NCBI RefSeq assembly: GCF_009729055.1
Contig: NZ_CP045484.1
Location: forward strand, 2,676,872-2,740,871
Direction of reading: 5' to 3'
DNA: 64,000 bases
From: Sulfurisphaera ohwakuensis
GTDB lineage: Archaea > Thermoproteota > Thermoprotei_A > Sulfolobales > Sulfolobaceae
The notes below the pieces were generated by a model that was given only the letters and a program-made list of their open reading frames with translations, had not been told where the DNA came from and searched no databases. Shown here piece by piece: positions 18,185 through 26,290 of the stretch. Each line of letters opens with the position of its first letter. Position 1 is the first letter of the stretch. Made by a program: the position numbers and the translations under genes.

Positions 18185-18999
18185 TTAATGTGTACTTACT
18201 CATAAGACCATTAGGTTCAGTAGTTTTTAAATGGGGAGGATATAGTTCAATACTTATAAGCGGTTCAATTAATACTGGTTACTTTGAACCTTTACCTATG
18301 CCTTCAACAATTTACGGGCTTTTAAAATACGCTTATACAGTCAAAAGGTTAGGCATAGAAACACCTAAATTTAAGGGTCCGTTATTTTATGTGAAAGGCA
18401 AGGATAAGGTGGCATTATGTGTTCACATGTTCCCTCAAGGACTAAAGTGTAATACTGAAGGCAAAGAGAATGATATTAGAATAGAAGAGGAAGACTTTGA
18501 AAGGAGAATAGGGATAGCCATAGACAGAAAAACCAAAATAACTAAAGAAGGCTACATTTATATGGAAAAAATGCTCGATTTATACAAATTATCAAGAAAA
18601 ATAATCGATACCGAAGTAGAAAAATATGGTATTCTAATAGAAGTTGAAGACGAAAACGCTAAAAAACTAAACGGCTTTATAGTACCTTTTGGAGGAGAAT
18701 CTAGACCCGCAAAAATAAGTATCGAGGAAGTAAGTTTTAAAAAACTAGGAAAAAGGTTACTAGCCTCACCTGCAATAATCGATAAAGGAGATGAAAATCA
18801 TATTGAATGGAATTCAGAAAACGTGAAAATAAAGATGGTAACAAACAAGTTAACTTATAGACTAATATCATTAGGTTTTGAGATAGGCAAAAGGCTTCAA
18901 ATAAGATTATCACTAATGCCAACCGTAGAGATACTATATAATAAAGACTTTGTTGGTTACTTCATTGAAAAAGGTTGGGGTTCAATAATAGAAATTTAA
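18181..18999 (+). CDS. cmr3: Cmr3, Cas5-type subunit binding the crRNA 5' tag
   Basis: 272 residues from a GTG that overlaps the cmr2 stop (GTGA). The N-terminus VYLLIRPLGSVVFKWGGYSS and PMPSTIYGLLKYAYT match Cmr3, which holds the 5' repeat tag of the crRNA and binds Cas10. The C-terminus ends FIEKGWGSIIEI. It is short compared with some bacterial Cmr3 proteins but ordinary for Sulfolobales. It is the last gene of the operon; the downstream 90 bp lead into the inverted MITE-like copy C. Confidence 0.93.
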   Translation: MINVYLLIRPLGSVVFKWGGYSSILISGSINTGYFEPLPMPSTIYGLLKYAYTVKRLGIETPKFKGPLFYVKGKDKVALCVHMFPQGLKCNTEGKENDIRIEEEDFERRIGIAIDRKTKITKEGYIYMEKMLDLYKLSRKIIDTEVEKYGILIEVEDENAKKLNGFIVPFGGESRPAKISIEEVSFKKLGKRLLASPAIIDKGDENHIEWNSENVKIKMVTNKLTYRLISLGFEIGKRLQIRLSLMPTVEILYNKDFVGYFIEKGWGSIIEI

Positions 19000-19089
19000 T
19001 TTAGATAATGATAGTTATACTATTTATCAGGTTAATGAATTTTACTAACTACTTAAGACTTCTCAGAAAGATATTAAGTCGATAATTGA

Positions 19090-19584
19090 GACTGTTCTCA
19101 TGCAGACATGGAATTCTAAAATTATTTTTAATATTATATAAATTGTCAATATTGTGTTTAATCGTTTTCAAATAAACCTTATTTAATGATGTTGTCCAAC
19201 TCAGGGAGACACGAGGATAAATAACCTATACTCGTTAGGTAACTGTATAAAGATTTCATGTAGCAGTTTACGTAAAATCCTAACGATAAGATAATTTTTA
19301 AATAAATCATTCTTAGCAGTGAATATTCTTACTATGAAAACGATATAACTTATCCTATTTACTGAAATTAGATATAAGTATTAGAAAATTCTTTGTAAGA
19401 ATTATCTTGTGCAACGATTTTCCAATAAATGCTAATTTCATGGTCTTCATATACAACTATTTAAAAACCATTCTTTATATTTCTATATCTTTTAGTGACT
19501 CGTGCTAGTAGATATCATTTTTATGGCTACTACAATATTTCTGCAAATATCTTTTTTAAATTGATGACTGTTTTAGAACAGTCC
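19090..19584 (-). mobile_element. MITE-like element, copy C (inverted, longer form)
   Basis: Read on the minus strand it begins GGACTGTTCTAAAACAGTCATC and ends with AACAGTC, and it shares the internal GTTACCTAAC, TTATTTATCCTCG and AATAAGGTTTATTT blocks with copy A. It is about 185 bp longer than copy A through extra internal AT-rich sequence. It starts about 90 bp after cmr3. Copies A and C thus bracket the cmr operon in opposite orientations. No transposase frame is inside. Confidence 0.65.
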
Positions 19585-19695
19585 AATTTTCAAAATTAAA
19601 AAATATAACTAAGAAAGAAACTTATTCGAATAAAGTTATAAGAGCAATTACTAGTACAATAGATTTATTTTTAAGGGGTATTTTTTGGCCTATCG

Positions 19696-20850
19696 TTAAG
19701 GGAATATTTTATCGAAGAGAACGCTACAAGGAGAAGATGACATCACAGCATCTACAGGAATGTTACACTTAATCAACTCCCCGTTTTTAAACTCACACCA
19801 CTCTAGACTGTTGGTGGGATCAAAGAATACGAGTCTGGTTAGTTTGGCTAGGCAATCTATCACTATTGTGTAGTTCTGATCTGGGAATTTTTGTCCTTCA
19901 AATAGGTCGAGGGAAAAGCCTGGAATAGAATATCCTAGCCTACGTACAAGACTAAGCCTTGACACTTTAGCACCATATTGAACTAGCTGAGAGACATGGA
20001 TTATTCCGTTCAAAGGAGAGTAAGTAGGATTGGGAACTGGTGGTAGGTTCGATAAGATATTCTCAACATCTACGTCTTTAACGTACGGGTTCCCTAACTT
20101 TATTGATCTGTTGATAATCAGTTTATTCTGCCTATCGTAGATTTTCACCAGTACATCGCGTCCTTGGCCGTAGACTTCACCATAATAATAAGGCAGTAGA
20201 CTCTTAGCGTAATTGATAACTTGAGATGTTGCTGATTTACTTAAGTTAGACTTAAACTCAAGCACTAGTAAGGGGTAATCACAGTCTATAGTATTTCCGT
20301 TTCTGTAGACCACTAGGTCGGGATATAAGGGATTCATGCCAGTAGGATCAGGAATAGTACACTCAGAAACTGGATAATAACCAGTCTTACTAATTATTCT
20401 ATAAAATTCTGCTCTTGAGAATCGTTCGTAAGTCGGGGCTCTCATAATTTGGCTCATAATGTTCTCCATGCTAATCGACGATAAAGAAGCAGTAAATGAG
20501 CCAACGTTCCTAGACAAGAAATCTATAAGGCCGTTAATTTGATCTTTTAGAGAATTATAAGGGTATTGGAATATTTCTCTTGAGCCTTGAAGTATGATTA
20601 AAGAGTATCCATGTTTGGTTAAACCAGCCACTACTGTATATAAGGGCTTCAGTATAGAGGCATAGTTTTGAGCTTGCCTTACTGCCTGACTTTCTGTGAC
20701 TTTAGTGTCAAATTTAACTTCAATGACCATGAAGATATAGCAGTGCTCTCTGGCACAGATATAGACTACTAAGTCGGGCCTCCTATTGTCAGGTAGCACA
20801 GGCTCTGGCACAACTACGTTGGGTATTCTATTGGAATTCAAATGGTTCAC
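19696..20850 (-). CDS. protein with two PD-(D/E)XK nuclease-like motif sets in tandem
   Basis: 384 residues, no family name recognised. Two similar blocks occur. Block 1 has RRPDLVVYI (D26), VIEVKF (E44, K46) and QAQNYA (Q59-A64). Block 2 has LYPDLVVYR (D178), VLEFKS (E198, K200) and QVINYA (Q210-A215). Each contains the PD...ExK triad plus the Q-x-x-N-Y helix seen in HsdR_N/YhcG-type restriction nucleases, so this is an apparent internal duplication with both sites intact. The last 150 residues are not recognised. It lies alone between two MITE-like copies, on the strand opposite to cmr. A DNA-cleaving defence role is inference; a recombination or phage-type nuclease is possible. Confidence 0.7.
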   Translation of the reverse strand: MNHLNSNRIPNVVVPEPVLPDNRRPDLVVYICAREHCYIFMVIEVKFDTKVTESQAVRQAQNYASILKPLYTVVAGLTKHGYSLIILQGSREIFQYPYNSLKDQINGLIDFLSRNVGSFTASLSSISMENIMSQIMRAPTYERFSRAEFYRIISKTGYYPVSECTIPDPTGMNPLYPDLVVYRNGNTIDCDYPLLVLEFKSNLSKSATSQVINYAKSLLPYYYGEVYGQGRDVLVKIYDRQNKLIINRSIKLGNPYVKDVDVENILSNLPPVPNPTYSPLNGIIHVSQLVQYGAKVSRLSLVRRLGYSIPGFSLDLFEGQKFPDQNYTIVIDCLAKLTRLVFFDPTNSLEWCEFKNGELIKCNIPVDAVMSSSPCSVLFDKIFP

Positions 20851-21277
20851 TATTGATGTGTATATAATATCTCTGATCTAGCCCTCTTTAGGAATTCTAC
20901 TCATGGTTTTCGCTTAGATATAATTTAATAAATAATGTAATATATAAAAGTTTTCATATCAAGATAAGAGATAAAATAAGTAGTAATAGCTAGGAAAAGA
21001 GGTGAAAGACCCCTAAAGAATGTTTATGAGTAAGAGAAATAATGCGGACTCTAGCAATGAATCTTTTATTCACTAGTAGTATTTTAGATTCTTTTTCCTT
21101 CTCTTAGATAATTTCTTGATCTTATTATTTAGGTTAATAAATACTTTTTACACTCTTACTGTTTGTAGAGATGTTTCATAATTTAGTTTTAATGTATGTT
21201 TATTCCAGTTATTAAACTAACAAATCTCATTGCATGCCAAAGAAACTGGAGGAAAGAGGCAATGTGGGAAAACTTTA
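20851..21277. other. gene-free stretch
   Basis: AT-rich and non-coding as far as I can see. It carries the promoter region of the minus-strand nuclease gene in its first 100 bp (TATATAATATC near 20861). Nothing else is recognised. Confidence 0.4.
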
Positions 21278-21562
21278 GGGACTGTTCTCAGACAGTCATC
21301 AATTTCGAAAAATGTTTATAAAAATATTATAGTAAATATAAAAATGTCTTTACTATCTTGAGTAACTGAAAGGATCTAGAAATGTAAAGAGTAAATATTG
21401 TTTTATAAAATACTTATGTGCAAAAGTTGTGAGGTACTCGAAGGTAACCTGACAAGTCCAGCTTATTTATCCTCACATCTTCTCGAGAAAGATAACATCT
21501 TTAAATAAGGCTTACTTGAAGGTAATACAATATATTAGAAATGAGTTTATATAATATAGTCC
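21278..21562 (+). mobile_element. MITE-like element, copy B (right end lost)
   Basis: The left end is the best-preserved terminus: GGGACTGTTCTCAGACAGTC, containing a palindromic stem. The internal blocks TTTATCCTCACATC and GGCTTACTTGAAGG match copies A and D. The similarity stops after TATATAATAT at about 21561, where copy D continues to its own end. The 62-codon frame starting at 21541 therefore begins inside the element. Confidence 0.6.
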
Positions 21563-21729
21563 TTGTTCATAATAGTTATAAAGGACTAGATTTATCTACA
21601 ATAGAAAGTGTGTTAGATAATCAAGACAACAAGATATACTTTGTATTAGTGAATTTTCCCTTTGCATTTACTAAGAAAGATATTATATTTATAAGTCCTC
21701 ATATGGTTATATTTATATATGGAGAATAA
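21541..21729 (+). CDS. short hypothetical frame starting inside MITE copy B
   Basis: 62 codons (MSLYNIVLVHNSYKGLD...) with no family I recognise; the C-terminal part is hydrophobic (ISPHMVIFIYGE). Because its start lies in element sequence and the next 250 bp are interrupted, I suspect a fragment rather than an intact gene. Confidence 0.3.
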   Translation: MSLYNIVLVHNSYKGLDLSTIESVLDNQDNKIYFVLVNFPFAFTKKDIIFISPHMVIFIYGE

Positions 21730-21975
21730 TGACCAAAGTAGTTGTTGCGGGTACGAGTTAAGATTTTTCGTTACGCTTACCAGTGGGATAAGACTTGATA
21801 GTGAATACTGTAAAGTAATAAGTTTCTTAAAGCATAAAAAGCAAAAAACTGGATACTTTTATCTAAAGAAAAAGATTAGAGATTTTTAGAGAATATTACT
21901 GGATTTGATGTAAAGACGCTGAAGGAAATAAGTGAGCTTATAGATGGAAACCATTCAATACAATATAGTAGTATT
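21730..21975 (+). pseudogene. decayed coding sequence upstream of the cmr7-like gene
   Basis: The +1 frame from ATG 21730 starts MTKVVVAGTS, then meets a stop. Later stretches in other frames are protein-like: FVTLTSGIRLDSEYCKVISF, and FLENITGFDVKTLKEISELI, the latter reading into the gene at 21976. Strand-type patterns such as VVVAGTS are seen in Rossmann/CARF proteins, but the evidence is too short to assign. Frameshifts and stops indicate decay. Confidence 0.35.
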
Positions 21976-22518
21976 ATGGGATCCTCATATTATTCGGCAG
22001 AATACCCTTATCTTAGTATACCAGAATTTAAAATTGCACAAAACGTTAATGACAAAGATACGTATCTTCCGATACAAGTGACTAGTGTAAAACCTTGCGA
22101 AACAAAAGTAAGATGTAGCATCAAAAAGGAAAAAGAAACAAGGAATGAGGAGTATAGTGAAGGCGTACTACTCATCGCCCTAGATAAAAATAATGATAAT
22201 GAGAAATTGAAAGTAGCATATGATACTATTTTTCTCTTTCTATATAACGACAGCCCCGCTCCGAAAGGTTGGGCCTTATTTTCGATGGACTTAGCTTCCA
22301 GAATACTGTTTTTAGTATTACCAATAGCAGAGTTTACCATAAAAGAGGGGAGTAAAATAGACTTTTATGTTATTCCAATAGTACAATTCGTTGAAAATGA
22401 AGAATACCAAATCAGAAAAACTTTTTCTCTTAGTCTACTATTTATTCCTAGGAACGCAATAGGGGATTCTGTTATTAATTCCGATGAACACCTGGAGTTG
22501 CCAGATTTGAAAAAATAA
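21976..22518 (+). CDS. cmr7: probable Cmr7, Sulfolobales-specific type III-B subunit
   Basis: 180 residues, soluble, no membrane segment. The segments TSVKPCETKVRCSI (about 36-49), DTIFLFLYNDSPAPKGWALF (about 82-101) and SRILFLVLPIAEFTIKEG follow the pattern I recall for Cmr7 (Sso1986/Sso1725), a beta-rich dimer coating the S. solfataricus Cmr complex. In that species cmr7 immediately precedes cmr4; here the gene lies 3 kb after cmr3, behind a decayed stretch. The in-frame reading extends upstream to about 21838, so the start is uncertain. The family match is from memory of pattern, not an alignment. Confidence 0.55.
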   Translation: MGSSYYSAEYPYLSIPEFKIAQNVNDKDTYLPIQVTSVKPCETKVRCSIKKEKETRNEEYSEGVLLIALDKNNDNEKLKVAYDTIFLFLYNDSPAPKGWALFSMDLASRILFLVLPIAEFTIKEGSKIDFYVIPIVQFVENEEYQIRKTFSLSLLFIPRNAIGDSVINSDEHLELPDLKK

Positions 22519-23551
22519 TAAGCGGAGATCTTGTAGATTTTTAAAGAAATTTTTCAATCACATTAATGAAAAAATTTCTAATAAAGGGAATTTCATTTCT
22601 AATCTCTCTAAGATCTTCAAAAATACTAATAACGAAGAAGTTGAGATCAGAGATCTCTTTGCACTTATTCTTTTAGCCTTAATATTCATGTTCTCAGACT
22701 CAACAAAGATCTATAAGAAGATCGAGAAACAGCAGAATATGTGGGATACTTTAGTTGATTTAATTGAGAGTTGTTACATAAGACATATACAGATCCTGGA
22801 GAACTCTGGAAAATGTATACCCAGACTAGCTGTTGAGAGAGTCATCTTAAACTTGGCTTATGAGGAGAAACCAGATAGGGCTTGGCTAGAACGCTTACAC
22901 AAAATATTAAGCGAAAAGACTCGCAGCTATAACACCTTCGATTTTAGAAGAGATTTTCTTGATTATGATATTTACGGCGAATTATCTTTTGCGAACGAAT
23001 ACACTGTTTACTCCATAATGAATGTGAGAGATTATGAAAAGGGAATTGAAGTTTATTCCGCTTTAAATTCATGGAACATTTCTATTTCTTAATCTCATCT
23101 CTTTCTATGTTACTAGCTACACTTTATTCTATATATAATATAATAGCTTACGAAAAAAGCGAGAAGATACTTTATATAGAAAATGAGATGATAGACGATC
23201 TTTATGAATTATATGACATTGATTTTGCTCCTTACTTTAAACAACTTTTCAGAAAGCTTAGGAGGACTTTTTGGGGCAGATGCAGATTACCAGGCCCTTA
23301 GGGAAAAGGTAGAATTAACTAAGGATAATAGCATTAGAGAATTGGAAGAAAGGAGAAATGATATTTTGTTAACAGCTACTATTCTGGGTATTATTGCAAT
23401 TCCTCTAGTTCTATATTTCAATACATATAATTTAATAAATTCGTTAGTACTAGGCATAATATTGGGCTTATCTGCTGGTATCTCGTATGCTTTTCTAGTA
23501 CATTTATTACATAAAAATAGAACCTCTCGCCTTTCTTTTAAAAACAACTAA
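22519..23551 (+). pseudogene. membrane protein gene broken by frameshifts (CorA-like topology)
   Basis: Three overlapping frames read as one protein. Frame one (about 22520-23092, no good start codon) has a TM helix LFALILLALIFMF and the region to SALNSWNISIS. Frame two (23071-23301) has a TM helix followed by KILYIENEMIDDLYELYDI. Frame three (23204-23551) has FGADADYQALREKVELTKDN, a charged helix and two TM helices before HLLHKN. The long helix leading into a C-terminal TM pair resembles CorA-like CRISPR-associated membrane proteins, but no GMN motif is present. Three true overlapping genes remain possible. Confidence 0.5.
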
Positions 23552-23810
23552 TTATAATTTAGCATAAAATTAGTCTGAATAAAAATTCGCAAAATTGAAT
23601 GAGGTAAGTTTTGTGTCTGAAAAGTTCCAGAATTAGTTATATACACTGCATCTCTATATAGAGAAACCAATGTTATATGATGTTAATTGATGGATGATTC
23701 CGAAAAGTACAATTTAATGATAAAATTGCAATATTATTACTAAAAATAAACAATCTAATTGCGATAAAGGGAAAATAAGGAGTTAAAACTTTTCTTATCT
23801 GAAAACAATA

Positions 23811-23957
23811 GAAAGCTTGAAGAAAAATGGAAGAGATGTTGGCATATGGAATAGAGTCAGTAATATTTACATGACAGTAGCTACAATAATATTCTCTGTA
23901 TTCTTACTAAACTTTATCAACATCTTGATAGGCATATTATTAAGCTTAGTAGTCTAA
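23811..23957 (+). pseudogene. C-terminal fragment of another membrane protein
   Basis: A frame without start reads ESLKKNGRDVGIWNRVS then a hydrophobic stretch (TVATIIFSVFLLNFINILIG...) and stops at 23955-23957. It is probably a further remnant of the preceding membrane gene or a paralogue. The remaining parts of the 23552-24141 gap hold nothing recognisable. Confidence 0.35.
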
Positions 23958-24141
23958 ATTAAGGAAAACTAACATAACTTTCTTTTTCTTTTAAGTAATT
24001 ATTCAATGATAATGATGGATAAGTTATCTTTTCTAGGATATTCTGGACAAAGAATTCAATAGAATTAAGTGAAAGTAGTTTATATTAACAAGATTAGTTT
24101 CCCCTTCACATTTAAAAGTAGCAAAAGAAATGCGAATACCA

Positions 24142-25008
24142 CTATCCTCCCTTACAGTAAGGCAAAAAAGGACAATCAGCACTACACTTCTTAGCTAACC
24201 CAGGATCAACATCATCGTCAATTGCTCTGAGAGCCCTATCCCTAACCTCAACAAACTCCTGCCTTAAAGTATCAGTAATAACAATAAGCCTACAATTATT
24301 GTGGACTTTACCTTCAATAACATTAACATAACAAAGATAACCAAAGTCAACGGGTATTTCATACTGGCTCTCAAAAGCTAAAGCATAACCCGCTAAAGCC
24401 AACTCATGATCCCTCTTATAACTCCCCGTCTTCATCTCAGCAATTAGAGGAAGACTGGGAATAAATGCGTCAACCCTCAAAGCACTCTGAAGACCTATTA
24501 AAGAACCGTCAACGGGATATTCAACATAAAAGGGAATTACTAAAGAGGCTAAAGAATCCTTTCTGAGGAATGGCTTACTCCTAGCCTTCTCAAGTTCGGC
24601 AGAATAAATAGAGACAATATGATCCCATAAAATCTTAGCTACTTCGATAACTTCGACCTTAAGATTGTAAAACTCATCTGTCATCAAAGTCCTAAGCTTA
24701 ACGCTATCTAAATCCTCATGCTCATAAATAAGCCTCTTAATAGTCTCTATAGCAGTAGTATAAGTTGTATGAACCGTATTCCCTATTTTAGCCTCAGCCT
24801 TAGGCATAATACCCTTATGTTTCAAATACACATATCTACCAGAATCACAAAGACCGTTAGTTAAATCGGAAACGCTAAGCAGTGTGTTTGAAGAGGGGTA
24901 CAATGGAGGTTCATTCCAGTGCCATCCCCTAAGTTCTTCAGAAATAGCCCTAGGAAATCCCTTCATCTTCCTTGAAAGTAACTGAATCTCTGAAAGAGTA
25001 AAGAACAC
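24142..25008 (-). CDS. csa1: Csa1, Cas4-family nuclease of archaeal CRISPR adaptation
   Basis: 288 residues from a GTG. C54 and the C-terminal C275, C279 and C285 (CSADCPFLPYC) form the Fe-S cluster set. The RecB-like core has ALRVDAFIPS then LIAEMKTGSYKRDHELALAG, giving Asp, Glu and Lys of the active site plus the Q/H-x-x-A-x-A-G helix. Csa1 is specific to type I-A-linked adaptation modules of Crenarchaeota, where it works with Cas1, Cas2 and Cas4. Here it is divergent from cas1, sharing a 43-bp intergenic region, rather than in one operon. Confidence 0.92.
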   Translation of the reverse strand: MFFTLSEIQLLSRKMKGFPRAISEELRGWHWNEPPLYPSSNTLLSVSDLTNGLCDSGRYVYLKHKGIMPKAEAKIGNTVHTTYTTAIETIKRLIYEHEDLDSVKLRTLMTDEFYNLKVEVIEVAKILWDHIVSIYSAELEKARSKPFLRKDSLASLVIPFYVEYPVDGSLIGLQSALRVDAFIPSLPLIAEMKTGSYKRDHELALAGYALAFESQYEIPVDFGYLCYVNVIEGKVHNNCRLIVITDTLRQEFVEVRDRALRAIDDDVDPGLAKKCSADCPFLPYCKGG

Positions 25009-25051
25009 AAAATTAGTTAGATTTTTGATTTAAAAATTTGTATTACCAAAT
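25009..25051. promoter_or_regulatory. divergent promoter region csa1/cas1
   Basis: Only 43 bp separate the two GTG starts. The A/T-rich near-palindrome AATTTTTGATTTAAAAATT lies at about 25018-25037 and could supply TATA elements in both directions. Co-regulation of both genes is likely. The usual Csa3 regulator gene is not nearby. Confidence 0.45.
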
Positions 25052-25948
25052 GTGGAAAAGAGAATAGCATTTGTAAAAGATTGGGGAGCCTACATAAGAG
25101 TCAATAAGGGTAGAATTGAATGTGTAGTAAAAAACGAGGTGAAGTGGAGCCTTTCCCCCGCTGAAGTTTCTTCAATAATCTTCCTCGTAAATTCTTCCCT
25201 CTCAACTGAAGTAATCAGATTGGCGAACGAATTCGGGATAGAGTTAGTCTTCTTTCACGACAGTGAACCGATAGCTAGAGTAATTACTGCAAAATACGGC
25301 GGTTCAATGAAGGTTTGGATTAAACAGATAAGAGAGGCCAAAAACAACCCGGAAAAATACGCTAAGCAGTTCATTTACGGTAAAATACATAACCAGTGGG
25401 TTACGATCCACTATTATGAGAAAAAGTACGGGTTTAAATTAGGTGGAGATGAACTGTACGGAATTACGAAAGAAGTAATTACGGCAAATAATATAGAAGA
25501 AATTATGGTTAAAGAAGCTGAAGGGGCTAAAATCTATTGGAAAGGTGTAAAATATCTTTTACCGAAAGAGTTGGGATTTAAGGGTAGGAAGAAAAAGGGA
25601 GAGAACCTAGACCCGTTTAATAAAGCGTTAAACATAGGCTACGGGTTGTTAAGGAAAAGCGTGTGGGGAGCAGTAATTTCAGCTGGTCTAAACCCCTATA
25701 TAGGATTCCTCCATAAGTTCAGATCTGGAAGATTATCGTTGGTTTTTGATTTAATGGAGGAGTTCAGATCACCTTTTGTAGACAGGCCATTAATAGGACT
25801 TGCAAGAGAAAACTATGAGAAGTTAAAAGACTTAAAAGTGGTTTACTCCACCTTCGTTTTTGATGAGGACGAAATATACACTCAAGCTAGGAGGCTTGTA
25901 AACTCAATACTCCACGGAGATGAATATAGACCCTTTATGGCGAAGTGA
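25052..25948 (+). CDS. cas1: Cas1, CRISPR integrase
   Basis: 298 residues from GTG. The N-terminal beta domain is followed by the helical catalytic domain with E157 (KEAEGAKIYW), H221 (GFLHKFRSGRLS) and D233/E236 (VFDLMEEFRSP), so the metal-binding residues are all present. It forms the integration complex with Cas2, whose ATG begins one base after the cas1 stop. The neighbouring csa1 and array 2 place it in the adaptation module. It is probably leaderless. Confidence 0.97.
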   Translation: MEKRIAFVKDWGAYIRVNKGRIECVVKNEVKWSLSPAEVSSIIFLVNSSLSTEVIRLANEFGIELVFFHDSEPIARVITAKYGGSMKVWIKQIREAKNNPEKYAKQFIYGKIHNQWVTIHYYEKKYGFKLGGDELYGITKEVITANNIEEIMVKEAEGAKIYWKGVKYLLPKELGFKGRKKKGENLDPFNKALNIGYGLLRKSVWGAVISAGLNPYIGFLHKFRSGRLSLVFDLMEEFRSPFVDRPLIGLARENYEKLKDLKVVYSTFVFDEDEIYTQARRLVNSILHGDEYRPFMAK

Positions 25949-25949
25949 A

Positions 25950-26234
25950 ATGTTGTACATAGTATTTTATGATATAAGTGATGATGGGATGAGAAATAAA
26001 GTAGCTGATGTGCTAAAGAAAAAGGGTTTGATCAGGGTACAGTACAGTGTGTTCATTGGGGATCTGAACTCAGCGAGATTAAAAGACGTTATAGCTTCGC
26101 TTAGAGTTCTCTATAGGTTGAATAAGGAGGGAAGGTTTTCGGTAATGATCTTACCGGTAACGCAGGCAATGTTTAATCAGAGGATTATGATCGGAGATGA
26201 GTTTAAGGAAAATGAGGATAAGATAATCTGGTAA
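25950..26234 (+). CDS. cas2: Cas2, CRISPR adaptation scaffold
   Basis: 94 residues from ATG 25950 (MLYIVFYDISDDGMR), one base after the cas1 TGA. The open frame could begin at 25920 inside cas1, but the family starts at the YIVxYDI strand, so the later start is right. Asp8 and the ferredoxin-like fold (RVQYSVFIGDL as second strand) are present. It ends 56 bp before the first, degenerate repeat of array 2. Confidence 0.96.
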   Translation: MLYIVFYDISDDGMRNKVADVLKKKGLIRVQYSVFIGDLNSARLKDVIASLRVLYRLNKEGRFSVMILPVTQAMFNQRIMIGDEFKENEDKIIW

Positions 26235-26290
26235 CTTCTCTTTATTGTCGTAATAATTTATTTATCACCCTTTTATCCCTTGCTGTATAT

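Noticed and set aside
12184-18999. Possibility that the operon is type III-A/D (Csm)
   Set aside because: ITPWWGGD Cmr1, FHDPPWKA Cmr2, and the gene order match type III-B; no Csm2 or Csm5 is present.
25920-25949. Earlier ATG for cas2 inside cas1
   Set aside because: Adds ten residues not found in Cas2; the start at 25950 fits the first beta strand and usual coupling.
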